A stretch of DNA of 64,000 bases from Petrocella atlantisensis (GCF_900538275.1 NZ_LR130778.1:3282001-3346000); one strand, 5' to 3'; positions 1-8,824 are shown, numbered from the stretch's first letter. The notes: generated from the letters alone by a model not told the origin. A program made the numbers and translations.

Positions 1-237
1 TCTTTCAGAGTATTTGCCTTGCTCGTATTGATCAATACCATCTTTGATTTTCTGGTATCTTTCTGGATTGCTAAAGACGCGGAAGTTTTCCATCATATTG
101 TTGTATTCGGCTTCTGACATCATTACTATGTTTTCGCCACGTGAACGAGTTACGATAATAGCTTCGACGTCTTCTACTACTTTGTCACATATTTCTTTGA
201 AGTGGCTACGTACTTGGGAACTTGTAATAGCGATCAT
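1..237 (-). CDS. Phd/YefM-type antitoxin (3' end outside window)
   Basis: The reverse strand encodes 79 residues that open MIAITSSQVRSHFKEICDKV and continue with an IIVTRSRGENIVMMSEAEYN stretch. This is the usual Phd/YefM antitoxin fold, which binds its own promoter through the N-terminal part and neutralises a RelE/YoeB-type toxin with the C-terminal part. The ATG follows a perfect AGGAGGTGAT ribosome site. The gene runs off the left edge, so the toxin, if present, is to the left. It is antisense to the neighbouring cassette genes and has its own promoter, as toxin-antitoxin cassettes in chromosomal integrons usually do. The family call is firm; the toxin partner is inferred. Confidence 0.85.
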   Translation of the reverse strand, partial: MIAITSSQVRSHFKEICDKVVEDVEAIIVTRSRGENIVMMSEAEYNNMMENFRVFSNPERYQKIKDGIDQYEQGKYSER

Positions 238-256
238 ATAATCACCTCCTAGACAT

Positions 257-284
257 ATTGTACCATATGTTGTACGAATGTCAA
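257..284 (-). promoter_or_regulatory. Sigma-A-type promoter of the antitoxin gene
   Basis: On the minus strand TTGACA (279-284) and TACAAT (257-262) are separated by 16 bp and lie just upstream of the antitoxin start at 237. The spacer holds a partly palindromic GTACAACATATGGTAC, a plausible operator for autorepression. Confidence 0.7.
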
Positions 285-328
285 TCGCACAATTTAGAGT
301 GTATTGGGAGCTGACGAATGATTACTGC

Positions 329-404
329 ACATAACAGCAAGTTGACGATATGGGCTTTGAATAAGGATGGATACCACACATCGTCAACTCACAGTACGTT
401 ATGT
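329..404 (+). other. attC site, type A
   Basis: Inverse core ACATAAC (329-335) and core GTTATGT (398-404) bracket a palindrome with arms near GTTGACGAT and ATCGTCAAC and a non-paired GGGCTTTGAATAAGG loop. It closes the antitoxin cassette. Confidence 0.85.
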
Positions 405-445
405 GATGTGACATTAATTCCTAGTTATGAGAGAGGATATAAGAT

Positions 446-952
446 ATGAAGAAATTCACAACAGTATTAATTAAACTCTTATCACTATACTATCTTGTTA
501 AGACTATTGGTAGTTTGAGCAATATAATTTACTATTTGCCGATGATGATGAAGACTAAACCTATGAGTGAGAATATTGGAATTTTTGGTCTGGTTTTTGT
601 ATTCATGGTTAATGCTGTAATCTGTATAGTTCTATGGTTACTAAGTTCAAGAATATCAGGTGTTATTGTACAAGATGAAAGAAAGATTGATTCCGTTGAT
701 ATTGTATTAGATTATAATAGTCTTTTGCTTATTGGAATTAAAATAGTTGGGGTAATTCTTGTGATTCTTTCAATAGAAGAAGGGGTATATGAAGCAATAT
801 CAGTTTTTGGTGTCAATTTAGATCGATTTGATTTAGTTCAAAGAATGACAATGCTCTTGAACCTTATGTTTCCATTTTTAAAGGTGATAATTGGTTATAT
901 GCTTATAGTTAATAGTAAATTACATGCATTGATTAGAGGGCAAGAGATATAG
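446..952 (+). CDS. Small integral membrane protein, unknown function
   Basis: The 168-residue product has about four hydrophobic segments (near residues 8-30, 45-65, 88-108 and 130-155) and no motif I can assign to a family. The ATG follows a GAGAGG ribosome site. It fills one cassette between the attC at 329-404 and the one at 982-1056, with no promoter of its own visible. Function cannot be stated from sequence. Confidence 0.75.
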   Translation: MKKFTTVLIKLLSLYYLVKTIGSLSNIIYYLPMMMKTKPMSENIGIFGLVFVFMVNAVICIVLWLLSSRISGVIVQDERKIDSVDIVLDYNSLLLIGIKIVGVILVILSIEEGVYEAISVFGVNLDRFDLVQRMTMLLNLMFPFLKVIIGYMLIVNSKLHALIRGQEI

Positions 953-981
953 TTGATTCTAAAGCTGACGGAATTAACGTT

Positions 982-1056
982 ACATAACAGCGAGTTGACG
1001 ATATGGGCTTGAACAAGGATGGATACCACACATCGTCAACTCACAGGACGTTAGGC
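982..1056 (+). other. attC site, type A
   Basis: ACATAAC (982-988) and GTTAGGC (1050-1056) flank an 11-bp perfect stem, GAGTTGACGAT with ATCGTCAACTC. The sequence is nearly the same as the sites at 329 and 4737. Confidence 0.9.
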
Positions 1057-1091
1057 GAAATTAATCTTTCGGATAGACAAGGAGAATAAAT

Positions 1092-1679
1092 ATGGATTAT
1101 AAAGGTCACAAGGGATATTCAAAACCGGATGGTTCTACTACAGAAGCTTGGTCTGATTATACGTGTGGACATTGTGGAACTTATGTATCAGGCGCTGTAA
1201 TTGCATATACAGGGCCTGTAGGTGCAAGAGCTGAATGGTTGGTATGTACAAAGTGTGGGCATGGTTCTTACAGGAAGGATAATAACATTATATATCCTGG
1301 ACAAGTAGAGGGGCCAAGCCTTACTGGAGTACCAGAAGATGTATATGAAGCATACAACGAAGCTCGAAACTGTATGTCAGTTAATGCCTTTAATGCAACT
1401 GAACTAATTTGTCGCAAGATACTAATGCATGTAGCTGTTGAGAAGGGGGCAGAAGAAGGTAAGTCTTTTGCTTTTTACTTAGATGAACTTGAATCTTTGG
1501 GTTATATTACACCGCCAATGAAGAAGTGGGTAGATATTATTAGGAAGAATGGTAATAGTGCAACTCATAAGATAGAAGAACCAAATAAAGGTCGAGCTAT
1601 GAGTTCTCTGATGTTTACAGCAGAGCTTTTGCGCATAATTTATGAGATGGAGCACTTTGCATCAACCTTCAGTGTATAG
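1092..1679 (+). CDS. DUF4145 domain protein with N-terminal zinc ribbon
   Basis: The 195-residue protein begins with a zinc-ribbon-like pair of CxxC motifs (C25/C28 and C52/C55). A helical C-terminal half follows (about residues 75-185) with the pattern VYEAYNEARNCM, AFNATELICRKILMH and NSATHKIEEP that is typical of DUF4145. DUF4145 proteins are often found alone or fused to restriction and other nuclease modules, and their biochemical role is not settled. The start follows AGGAGAATAAAT. It is a single-gene cassette bounded by attC at 982-1056 and 1701-1775. The domain call is from pattern recognition; a defence-related role would be inference only. Confidence 0.8.
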   Translation: MDYKGHKGYSKPDGSTTEAWSDYTCGHCGTYVSGAVIAYTGPVGARAEWLVCTKCGHGSYRKDNNIIYPGQVEGPSLTGVPEDVYEAYNEARNCMSVNAFNATELICRKILMHVAVEKGAEEGKSFAFYLDELESLGYITPPMKKWVDIIRKNGNSATHKIEEPNKGRAMSSLMFTAELLRIIYEMEHFASTFSV

Positions 1680-1700
1680 TATGTTGTCAAGATTAACATC

Positions 1701-1775
1701 GCCTAACAGCGAGTTGACGACATGGACGTTTTTATCGGAAGGATGTCCACGTCGTCAACTCGTGGAACGTTAGTC
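1701..1775 (+). other. attC site, type B
   Basis: GCCTAAC (1701-1707) and GTTAGTC (1769-1775) flank arms GAGTTGACGAC-TGGAC and GTCCA-GTCGTCAACTC, interrupted by single unpaired bases as in canonical attC sites. Confidence 0.92.
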
Positions 1776-1844
1776 GACAGGCTGATCCTGTCAATGAACG
1801 ATAGATTTCCTGTTACAATACTTATTTTTGAGAAGGAGATTATT

Positions 1845-2177
1845 TTGAAGAAAGTTTATGTGAAGAAGATTGATGTTGCTACAATTGCAAAACCACTATT
1901 TCTGATTTTGGCTTTGTTATCATTAGTATTTGGGTTATTTATGAGTTTGTTTATGCTACCAAGTAGTACGACAGAAACGTTGAGTTCAGATGGTGTATTA
2001 GTCAGCCAAGTAACTAGTCAGGTTCCTGGATATTGGGGTTCAGTCATTGGTATGATGGCAGGAATATTTATTAGTGTAATGGGAATTTATATTGCAATAT
2101 TGGTAGGAATTGTACTATTTAATTTATTTTGCAGTTTCACAGGTGGTATCGGCATTGAGATAGAAACGAAAGAATGA
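1845..2177 (+). CDS. Small membrane protein, DUF3566-like
   Basis: I start this gene at TTG 1845, which follows a strong AGAAGGAGATTAT site. A longer open frame from 1722 would begin inside the attC stem and is unlikely. The 110-residue product opens KKVYVKKIDVATIAKP, then has two long hydrophobic segments separated by a short polar loop. The order of a basic N-terminus, VATIAK and two membrane spans recalls DUF3566-type membrane proteins, whose function is unknown. Single-gene cassette. Confidence 0.7.
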   Translation: MKKVYVKKIDVATIAKPLFLILALLSLVFGLFMSLFMLPSSTTETLSSDGVLVSQVTSQVPGYWGSVIGMMAGIFISVMGIYIAILVGIVLFNLFCSFTGGIGIEIETKE

Positions 2178-2219
2178 GCTCTGTTTATAGTTTTTCGAGT
2201 GGGGACGGAACAGACCGTC

Positions 2220-2295
2220 GACTAACAGCGAACTCCTAACATGGCCTTTCTAATCGGAAGGATGGCACACGTTGGGAGTTCACGGGACGTTATAT
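2220..2295 (+). other. attC site, type B variant
   Basis: GACTAAC (2220-2226) and GTTATAT (2289-2295) flank arms GAACTCCTAACATGGC and GCACACGTTGGGAGTTC. The arms differ in sequence from other type B sites but pair with each other, showing compensatory change. Confidence 0.88.
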
Positions 2296-2373
2296 GACAT
2301 TGCACACTACGAATTTGTTTGAAAGTGCCAGCTACAGATTACTTATATTATGAGGGAAAGGCGGTGAAGTAGT

Positions 2374-3045
2374 TTGAGACGTTATCAAACGATGCTCTTT
2401 GATTTAGATGATACCTTACTTGATAGGGATAAGGCAGTAGATAGAATGTTTTCAATTATTTTAGAAAATTGTTACGGCGAAGTTAGGGAATCAGCAAAAA
2501 GTGATATGTTGCAAAAGTTCAAAGAATATGATAATGGGGGTGGGTATAGTAATAAAGTGGAAATCTTTGAATCATTTTTTAATGTGTTCCCACCAAAGTA
2601 TAGGTTGCAAGGTAATAATATTATGGATTTTTGGAACAATAATTTTCCCAGTTGTTTTTCGCTCAAACAAAATACAATAAATATCGTAAACAGCATAAAG
2701 GTACATGTTAAAGTTGGAATTATAACAAACGGTATTACACAACGTCAAAAAGAAAAAATAGTTAACACTAATTTAGATCGTTGCTTTGATATTATTATAA
2801 TTTCCGATGAAGTAGGATATAGTAAACCCGATAAACGTATTTTTAAATTAGCATTAAATAAGCTTGATGTACAACCTGAAACTGCATTATTCGTAGGGGA
2901 CAATATAGAAAAGGATATCGGTGGTTGTCAAAACGCAAACATCAATGGCATATGGTTTAATCCCCGTAAGGTCATAAATGACACCATGATAAAACCATAT
3001 GCTGAGATTAGTTCTCTTGAAGAATTATTGGTTTATTTTACATAA
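2374..3045 (+). CDS. HAD-superfamily hydrolase, YjjG/pyrimidine-nucleotidase-like
   Basis: This 223-residue protein has the four HAD motifs: the nucleophile motif FDLDDTLLD with D10 and D12, a T in GIITNG near residue 110, a Lys in YSKPDKRIF near 150, and VGDNIEKD near 172. Such enzymes remove phosphate from small metabolites through an aspartyl-phosphate intermediate. The alpha-helical cap between motifs 1 and 2 fits the YjjG/HAD-IA group, which includes 5'-nucleotidases. Translation most likely begins at TTG 2374, 5 nt after GGCGGTGAAG. All catalytic residues are present, so the enzyme looks intact. Single-gene cassette; the exact substrate is unknown. Confidence 0.88.
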   Translation: MRRYQTMLFDLDDTLLDRDKAVDRMFSIILENCYGEVRESAKSDMLQKFKEYDNGGGYSNKVEIFESFFNVFPPKYRLQGNNIMDFWNNNFPSCFSLKQNTINIVNSIKVHVKVGIITNGITQRQKEKIVNTNLDRCFDIIIISDEVGYSKPDKRIFKLALNKLDVQPETALFVGDNIEKDIGGCQNANINGIWFNPRKVINDTMIKPYAEISSLEELLVYFT

Positions 3046-3086
3046 AGAAGGGTTTAGGGCTATTGGCAGTTTCCGTGTGCAATGTC

Positions 3087-3162
3087 ATATATCAGCGAGT
3101 TGACGATATGGTCTTTGAACAAGTAAGGATGCCACACATCGTCAACACTCAGGACGTTAGCT
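3087..3162 (+). other. attC site, type A with altered inverse core
   Basis: The arms GAGTTGACGAT and ATCGTCAAC and the core GTTAGCT (3156-3162) are intact. The inverse core reads ATATATC (3087-3093) rather than ATATAAC. Confidence 0.8.
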
Positions 3163-3194
3163 GACATAATCATTTCGGTATTGAAAGGAGCATT

Positions 3195-3887
3195 ATGAGT
3201 CAAGAATCTGAAGTTGTTGATAGAAAGAAGTTGATACTTGGTTTGAGTATCTCATTATGTGCATTCATATTGAATTTGAATTTACCTTATACTGATAGAT
3301 CACTTTCGCAGATGATAATTCCACCTATTAAATTTGAGAATATTACAATTTATTTAAGTGGTTTAATAGCTATAGCATTAGTGATATATGGAGCCAATTT
3401 GATTGTTGAAAGTGGCAGGTATAAGAATAAGATTGTTGTAGCCTTAGTGATATTGCTAATTGGTGGTCCTTTAATGATGAATGTGTTTGACTTTATGATA
3501 TCACCTATTTATCTTCTGAATGATGGAGTGAAAACTTTGAAGATTAGTGAATCTGATATGCAATTATACTCGGATAGTGGTGTCATAACCCTTGAATTTT
3601 CTGGAGAATTTAGGAGTTATCGTGAAATTGATGACAATGTGAAGATTTATTTGAGACTACCAGATGTTCTTGAAGGTATGATAATAGAATCCGAAAGTTT
3701 AGTTTTTGAGTCGAATGAAATATATCCAAGGAAACAGTGGAAATTTGATAGTAAGACTACTCTTGAGCTTGCTGATGAATATACTTTAGAGGATTTTTAT
3801 GATTCTGAATACTATAATGAGAACTATACCCTAATATTAGTTGATGAAAACCAAACTTTAGAGATAGTGATTTATGGATTGTTCTAA
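3195..3887 (+). CDS. Membrane-anchored protein with C-terminal soluble domain, unknown
   Basis: The 230-residue product starts at ATG 3195 after GAAAGGAGCATT. It has three hydrophobic stretches (near residues 14-30, 50-65 and 82-105). A roughly 120-residue polar, beta-strand-rich tail follows (MQLYSDSGVITLEFSGEF and onward) that probably faces outside the cell. I recognise no domain. It is the only gene of the cassette that ends with the long attC at 3907-4080. Confidence 0.7.
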   Translation: MSQESEVVDRKKLILGLSISLCAFILNLNLPYTDRSLSQMIIPPIKFENITIYLSGLIAIALVIYGANLIVESGRYKNKIVVALVILLIGGPLMMNVFDFMISPIYLLNDGVKTLKISESDMQLYSDSGVITLEFSGEFRSYREIDDNVKIYLRLPDVLEGMIIESESLVFESNEIYPRKQWKFDSKTTLELADEYTLEDFYDSEYYNENYTLILVDENQTLEIVIYGLF

Positions 3888-3906
3888 GGTGGTCAATGAG
3901 TACATC

Positions 3907-4080
3907 AGCTAACAATACGTTAACGCTTCGGGTCGACAGAGGGCACGGCTTTGGGGTAAGAATGTCGACCACATACACCCCACTAAGCCCGTCGGGACGA
4001 TATCTGCATTAGTCACCACAAGGGTGCCATGAGCAGACATCTATAAGTTGCCGGTACGTCGTGAACGCAGGACATTAGGC
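3907..4080 (+). other. attC site, type D (174 nt)
   Basis: AGCTAAC (3907-3913) at the left and ATTAGGC (4074-4080) at the right delimit a long site with internal hairpins, including GGTCGACA with TGTCGACC. The right core has A in place of the usual G of GTTRRRY, which may reduce recombination. Confidence 0.72.
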
Positions 4081-4117
4081 GACTGATTATCCCTGTTTAA
4101 AGCAATGAGGTGAATAT

Positions 4118-4711
4118 ATGGGTAAATTTGAGGATAATATAATTAATATACTTGAAGAAATTATTGGTGAGGAAGCTATACATCAGAAAACATTTGATTG
4201 GTTATGTAATAGTCATCTAGTAGTTGAAGATAATTATACTAATAAGTTGCTAGATAAGATATTTATATCTTTAGGTGGAAATTTAGAAGGTTTGTCTAAA
4301 AAAAGAAGTACCAAATTGAAAGTTGATGCATTTTTTAGTGGTATTAATTGTATTTTTGAGATAGATGAATTACAACATTTTACTACATATAGGTTGAATT
4401 CCTTGAACTTGATTAAGGAATATGAGCATATGGTTTTAGGCTTTGACTTAGATAATTACATTAATTATTGCGAAGATAATTATAAGAATGCAGTTCGTAA
4501 AGGTCAGAAAGGATATAGAAGAAAAACAAAGGATTTCCCAAATAAGCATGGTAGGGCTATTCAAAGAGCATATTTTGATTCATTAAGAGATTTAGTGGTT
4601 CCAATATATTTAGAAAAACCTGTAATAAGACTATCTGAATTTGAATTATTACAAATGGATACAAGAGACATCAAATGGTATATTGCAGATAAGATATCAA
4701 GATATATTTAG
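4118..4711 (+). CDS. Hypothetical protein with PD-(D/E)XK-like motif
   Basis: The 197-residue protein contains KLKVDAFFSG followed by CIFEIDELQHFTTYR (D70, then E81, D83, E84 and H87). A pattern of Asp, a short gap, a hydrophobic strand ending in E-x-D/E and then Q-H is seen in small PD-(D/E)XK nuclease-fold proteins. The last third is basic and helical. No full family match comes to mind, so a nuclease role is inference. Start ATG 4118 follows AATGAGGTGAATAT. Single-gene cassette between attC at 3907-4080 and 4737-4812. Confidence 0.7.
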   Translation: MGKFEDNIINILEEIIGEEAIHQKTFDWLCNSHLVVEDNYTNKLLDKIFISLGGNLEGLSKKRSTKLKVDAFFSGINCIFEIDELQHFTTYRLNSLNLIKEYEHMVLGFDLDNYINYCEDNYKNAVRKGQKGYRRKTKDFPNKHGRAIQRAYFDSLRDLVVPIYLEKPVIRLSEFELLQMDTRDIKWYIADKISRYI

Positions 4712-4736
4712 TGACAAAAGGACGGGATAATCCATC

Positions 4737-4812
4737 GCCTAACAGCGAGTTGACGATATGGGTTTTGAACAAGGATTGATACCACACATCGCCAACTTAC
4801 AAGACGTTATGT
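4737..4812 (+). other. attC site, type A
   Basis: GCCTAAC (4737-4743) and GTTATGT (4806-4812) flank the standard type A palindrome, here with one arm change (ATCGCCAAC). Confidence 0.9.
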
Positions 4813-4853
4813 GACATAATTTGTTAGTTTATTATACCAGGGGGTGAGTTGAA

Positions 4854-5453
4854 GTGGAAAGTATCATAAGATTTAGAGAAAAAATACTGGGTTCCTTTGT
4901 TTTTTACGGATTTGTAATATATGCAGTAGTTAGTATTATACTTAGATTTGATTATAGTAATGTTAATTCATTAAGCTATTGGATAGCGATCTTTGCATAT
5001 ATTGTACTTTGGATTTATTATATTGAGATGTGTATTCAAGAAATATTGCTATATAAACGCATTAATGTTGAACCTGTTGTAGAATTATATTCTCCAAGGA
5101 AGAAAGTCTTGATAATCAATACATTTATAACATTAACTATCCATGTGTTGTATTGGGTTGCGGTTTTGAATAGCAAGTTTGCTTATTTAGGTCTGGTTTA
5201 TTTAGCGCTATTTTTTGTCCCAACAATAATCAATAAGTCCATATTTGAGACCGATAGGTATATTATTTGCTCAGGTATTAAATACTTTTATGAAGATATT
5301 GAAGAGTATAAAGAGGAATTTGCTTATAATATTGAACTAAAGATAAATGGTAAATATATTAATATGGGTTGTGGTAATGCAAAGAAATATGACATTGCTT
5401 GTGAACGTTTAAAATATCGAATGATTAAGCTACAGGCGGTTTCCACAAATTAA
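4854..5453 (+). CDS. Membrane protein, unknown function
   Basis: A GTG start at 4854 follows GGGGGTGAG. The 199-residue product has about four membrane segments (near 15-32, 40-60, 86-105 and 110-125) and a cytoplasmic-looking tail of about 70 residues rich in charged and aromatic residues. The tail (IKYFYEDIEEYKEEFAYNIELKINGKYI) could be a small soluble domain. I do not recognise the family. Single-gene cassette ending with the type C attC at 5457. Confidence 0.7.
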   Translation: MESIIRFREKILGSFVFYGFVIYAVVSIILRFDYSNVNSLSYWIAIFAYIVLWIYYIEMCIQEILLYKRINVEPVVELYSPRKKVLIINTFITLTIHVLYWVAVLNSKFAYLGLVYLALFFVPTIINKSIFETDRYIICSGIKYFYEDIEEYKEEFAYNIELKINGKYINMGCGNAKKYDIACERLKYRMIKLQAVSTN

Positions 5454-5456
5454 GTC

Positions 5457-5583
5457 ACATAACATAGTATTGACAACACTCAATCTGCTAACCGAGTCGG
5501 TGTCGCATTAGCTGTTCGCAAAGCTCACAAGCATGAGCTCGCCCTGTAAGCAGATTGGCGTCGTCAACACACGCCCGTTATAT
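5457..5583 (+). other. attC site, type C (127 nt)
   Basis: ACATAAC (5457-5463) and GTTATAT (5577-5583) bracket arms TTGACAACACTCAATCTGCT and AGCAGATTGGCGTCGTCAA plus an inner region rich in small hairpins. The length is like that of the long repeats of Vibrio integrons. Confidence 0.88.
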
Positions 5584-5630
5584 AGCATTGCGCATTAGAA
5601 AAAAGCACAGAATTGCACAGGAGGAAAGAC

Positions 5631-6596
5631 ATGGGTTCTACTGAAAATATACTATATCATTATTGCAGAATAGATACATTTATGAAGATAATACATAATA
5701 AAACTATCAGGGTTTCGGATTGCAGCAAGACAAATGACTATTCTGAAATTCAGTGGATTGCTACATCAATGAAGAATAGAATAATTGATACAATTATTTC
5801 TGATATTGAATTTAGTAAAATTTATGATTATAATAATGAGCTTTTTGACAAGGTAAGTAAGCGGATTTCAGCAACAATCGACGTTGTTTTTTTGAATAAT
5901 ACTAGATCAATGCTTACCTTTGTTTCATGTTTTTCAGAAGAGGGTGACATTTTAAGTCAATGGAGGGGCTATGCTGATGATGGTAAGGGTCTATCCATTG
6001 GTTTTAATAAGGAGATTCTATTAACTTTTGATACTGGTGGTTATAATTATTTTTTTAAAAAAGTAGTCTATGATAATGAAACGCAAAGTGAGTACGTTAA
6101 GAATCAAATTGTAGAATTAGTTAATGCATATAAGAATATTGAAGATGAATTTGATATACCTAGGTTATTGAATGATTTTTTGTTTGATGTTTGTTTAAGA
6201 ATATCAGCATTTAGAAATGATAGTCCATTTTTTAAGAATAATGCATTTTCAGAAGAAAAAGAGTGGAGATTGATTATTAATAACCATTTATCTAATTACA
6301 ATACAAATTATAAAAACTGTATAGAGGAAGTTTGAACAATTGATGAAAATTATTCTGAAATTGCAGAATTCAAAAATGGTTTTTTAAGATTTCCACTTCA
6401 ATTCATGTCATCAGCAAATAATTTGTTTCCTTATTTTGACATTAGTTTTGAAAAAATCAAAGATGAATTAATACGCAAGGTTTTCATAGGACCAAAATGT
6501 AATATAACCGAAATGGATTTAAAGCTGTTTTTAGAGAGTGAAGGGTTTGACTCTGAAAAGATTGAAATCACAAAATCTATAGCCACCTATAGGTAG
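5631..6596 (+). pseudogene. DUF2971 protein interrupted by one in-frame TGA
   Basis: The frame from ATG 5631 (after AGGAGGAAAGAC) reads ILYHYCRIDTFMKIIHNKTI and SCFSEEGDILSQWRGYADDGKG, the hallmarks of DUF2971. It meets TGA at 6333-6335 after 234 codons, then continues open in the same frame to 6596, giving the C-terminal part (FPLQFMSSANNLFPYFDI, VFIGPKCNITEMDLK) expected for the family. One base change would restore a protein of about 321 residues. It is a nonsense-mutated gene, a sequencing error, or much less likely a readthrough case. DUF2971 has no firm biochemical function but occurs in accessory and defence-rich DNA. Confidence 0.8.
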
Positions 6597-6623
6597 TTAT
6601 GCCATGCTGCCGTGCGCAACGTC

Positions 6624-6715
6624 ATATAACAATATGTTTCCAACATTCATAGCATTAAAGTTATAGTATTTAAAGTGTTTGTGCTATGAACATCGGAAAT
6701 ACGAGGACGTTATCT
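6624..6715 (+). other. attC site, unique sequence (92 nt)
   Basis: ATATAAC (6624-6630) and GTTATCT (6709-6715) flank stems TTTCC with GGAAA and TTCATAGCA with TGCTATGAA. The arms share no sequence with types A-D, yet the architecture is the same. Confidence 0.85.
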
Positions 6716-6781
6716 GACATATCCAATCTGCGAGCGAAGAGAATCGTTTTTCTAATATTTTGACAGGTGGGAGGGAACGTT

Positions 6782-7393
6782 GTGGATCTGAATATTGAAT
6801 CTAATGATATCAATGACTATTTGAAATCATCAACTATTATTAATTTTGATGATCAATCAATTGTGTTTTTAGCGGAAGAGATATGCAAGAATAAAGTTGA
6901 TGATGTTGACCGAATTAAAGCTGTTTTTGAATATGTAAGAGATAAGATTGATCATTCAGCTGATGTGAACGGGTCAGCGGTCACCTGTAATGCCTCAGAA
7001 GTATTGAAGTTTGGTGAAGGTATATGCTATGCTAAATCGCATTTACTTGCAGCATTATTAAGATATCATGGGATACCAACGGGATTTTGTTATCAGCGGT
7101 TATTATTATCTGACGATAAACAATACTTGATTATTCATGGACTTAATGGAGTATATGTGAAAAGTTTAGATAGGTGGATTAGATTAGACGCTAGGGGCAA
7201 TAAATTAGGCGTAAACTCTGAATTTTCTATAGAAGTTGAGAAATTAGCATTTCAAGTTGACGAGAATCAAGGTGAAGAAGATATTTTGATTGTTTACAAG
7301 GAGCCAGATAGTAATGTGATTAGTGCTTTGCATAAGTATGACACTGTAGAGGAATTATTTAATAATTTACCATGTAATTTGAGTGATAATTGA
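6782..7393 (+). CDS. Transglutaminase-like cysteine protease-fold protein
   Basis: From GTG 6782 (after GGGAGGGAAC) the product is 203 residues. It has the transglutaminase-core triad in order: Cys82 in EGICYAKSHLL, His119 in LIIHGLNGVYV and Asp136 in WIRLDARGNK. Members of this superfamily cleave or cross-link amide bonds, and many bacterial ones act as peptidases. There is no signal peptide, so it is probably cytoplasmic. All three catalytic residues are present, which suggests an active enzyme; the substrate is unknown. Single-gene cassette. An upstream GTG at 6767 is possible but lacks a ribosome site. Confidence 0.88.
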   Translation: MDLNIESNDINDYLKSSTIINFDDQSIVFLAEEICKNKVDDVDRIKAVFEYVRDKIDHSADVNGSAVTCNASEVLKFGEGICYAKSHLLAALLRYHGIPTGFCYQRLLLSDDKQYLIIHGLNGVYVKSLDRWIRLDARGNKLGVNSEFSIEVEKLAFQVDENQGEEDILIVYKEPDSNVISALHKYDTVEELFNNLPCNLSDN

Positions 7394-7430
7394 TGTCTAG
7401 AGTTGTTGGCTGTTAACGATTGGCTACGTC

Positions 7431-7561
7431 AGATAATAGCATGTTGGCAACACTCAATCTGCTAACCGAGTCGGGGTCGCATTAGCCGTTCGCAGGCTCA
7501 TAGGCATGAGCTCACCCTGTAAGCAGATTGGCGTCGTCAACACACAGGACGGACGTTATGT
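7431..7561 (+). other. attC site, type C with altered inverse core
   Basis: AGATAAT (7431-7437) replaces the usual ACATAAC, while the core GTTATGT (7555-7561) is intact. Arms CAATCTGCT and AGCAGATTG match other type C sites. Confidence 0.82.
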
Positions 7562-7596
7562 GACATTCTAGCTTAGTTAAAGTATTAGGAGAAAAT

Positions 7597-8058
7597 ATGG
7601 TTCATAATGGTATCACATTTGAAATCCCGAATAAGCCAGGACAATTTCTTGGAGATATCCTAAACTTATTCAATCCTCAGGATTATATATGGGATATAGA
7701 ATATGACGAGATACATTTACAGAGGGACAATGAGTATACAGGTGAATTTCTTTTTACAGAAGAGTATTTGAGCGGTGAAGACCTACTGAATAGGGCTATG
7801 ACCAATACTTATTATATGATTTTTATTACCCTGCGAGCATTTCTTAATGAGGCTTCCAGAGATAGGTATGGCTCATATGATGACTTTCTAAAGAGTGACA
7901 GTCAGGTATTTCTGACTGTATATGATTGTAGTTATGTTATGTTTAGCTTCAAAGATGGTAACATTTTGCAAGAAGTATATAGGAATGCTGAAGCTAAGGG
8001 ATTTGATAATATAAACTTGCTAACAGAAGAAAGTTTACGAGAATATAATTGGGTATAG
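7597..8058 (+). CDS. DUF2691-like hypothetical protein
   Basis: The 153-residue protein opens VHNGITFEIPNKPGQFLGDIL and contains a YIWDIEYDEIHL stretch. This resembles the beginning of the Firmicutes family DUF2691, whose function is unknown. It is soluble, acidic and has no signal peptide. ATG 7597 follows TATTAGGAGAAAAT. Single-gene cassette between attC at 7431-7561 and 8096-8170. The family assignment is from memory of the N-terminal pattern and is moderate. Confidence 0.68.
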   Translation: MVHNGITFEIPNKPGQFLGDILNLFNPQDYIWDIEYDEIHLQRDNEYTGEFLFTEEYLSGEDLLNRAMTNTYYMIFITLRAFLNEASRDRYGSYDDFLKSDSQVFLTVYDCSYVMFSFKDGNILQEVYRNAEAKGFDNINLLTEESLREYNWV

Positions 8059-8095
8059 TCAGCCGAAGAGTTTCGTGAGCTTCCGCTAGAACGTC

Positions 8096-8170
8096 ACATA
8101 ACAGCGAACTTACGACATGGACGTTTTAATCGGAAGGGTGGCCACGTCGTAAGTTCACGGGATGTTAGGC
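8096..8170 (+). other. attC site, type B
   Basis: ACATAAC (8096-8102) and GTTAGGC (8164-8170) flank GAACTTACGACATGGAC and its partner GCCACGTCGTAAGTTC. Confidence 0.9.
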
Positions 8171-8227
8171 GATACAAGTTATTATGTCTTTTGTGGAACT
8201 CAATGCTCAGCAAAGGGGGAGTGTTAT

Positions 8228-8791
8228 ATGAGAAAAGAACATATTCTAATTTTGGTCTTAGTTATATTCAATATTGTTCTCATGGTATTGATTTTTTATA
8301 AGAATGGAGAAGTAAACTCATAAAGTCAGGAATTAATGGAGGATAAAGTAGAATACTTAAATAAAATTGAAACAACTAAAATTGATCTTAAAGTTGTAAT
8401 GAACGACAAAATAATACTTAAGGATGAACAAAGAACACTTAAGGACACTATTGATGCATTGGAGAAAGAAAAGGAAGTATTAAATAATATAATGCAAGAA
8501 TTAATTACAATTGATGCTGCGTCCATAGAATTGTTAAAATATAATGGAATTAGTGACTATACTCAAATATCTGAAGATTTAAGATTACATCCTGAATTGA
8601 TTCCTTATGATGGTGTATTAGGAGGAACAATGGCTTTTACCAATATATATGTTTTGAATGATAAATGGATTTATGCAAGGTTTGAAGATGGGCATATTCA
8701 AGGGTATGGAATATATGAATATACAATTGATCAGTTTATGAATATCTCATGGGAAATTATAGATTCTGTTTTGGATGGAAATGAGAACTAG
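8228..8791 (+). pseudogene. Membrane-anchored coiled-coil protein split by an in-frame TAA
   Basis: ATG 8228 (after AAAGGGGGAGTGTTAT) opens a 31-codon segment with a membrane anchor (HILILVLVIFNIVLMVLIFY) that stops at TAA 8321-8323. The same frame stays open from there to 8791. It gives a coiled coil (residues about 40-90, heptads of E, K, L and I) and a globular tail with GVLGGTMAFTNIYVLNDKWIYARFEDGH. Read through, this is one 187-residue anchored protein, so I call it a nonsense-interrupted gene. Alternatively the second part could start independently at ATG 8336, which has a weak AGGA four bases upstream. Confidence 0.65.
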
Positions 8792-8824
8792 TTTTAGTAT
8801 ATAGCAACTTCCATAACTTACATC

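Noticed and set aside
44-241. Open frame on the + strand
   Set aside because: It is antisense to a convincing Phd/YefM antitoxin with a perfect ribosome site and promoter.
1722-1844. N-terminal extension of the small membrane protein starting at 1722
   Set aside because: It would be translated from the attC stem; TTG 1845 has a strong ribosome site.
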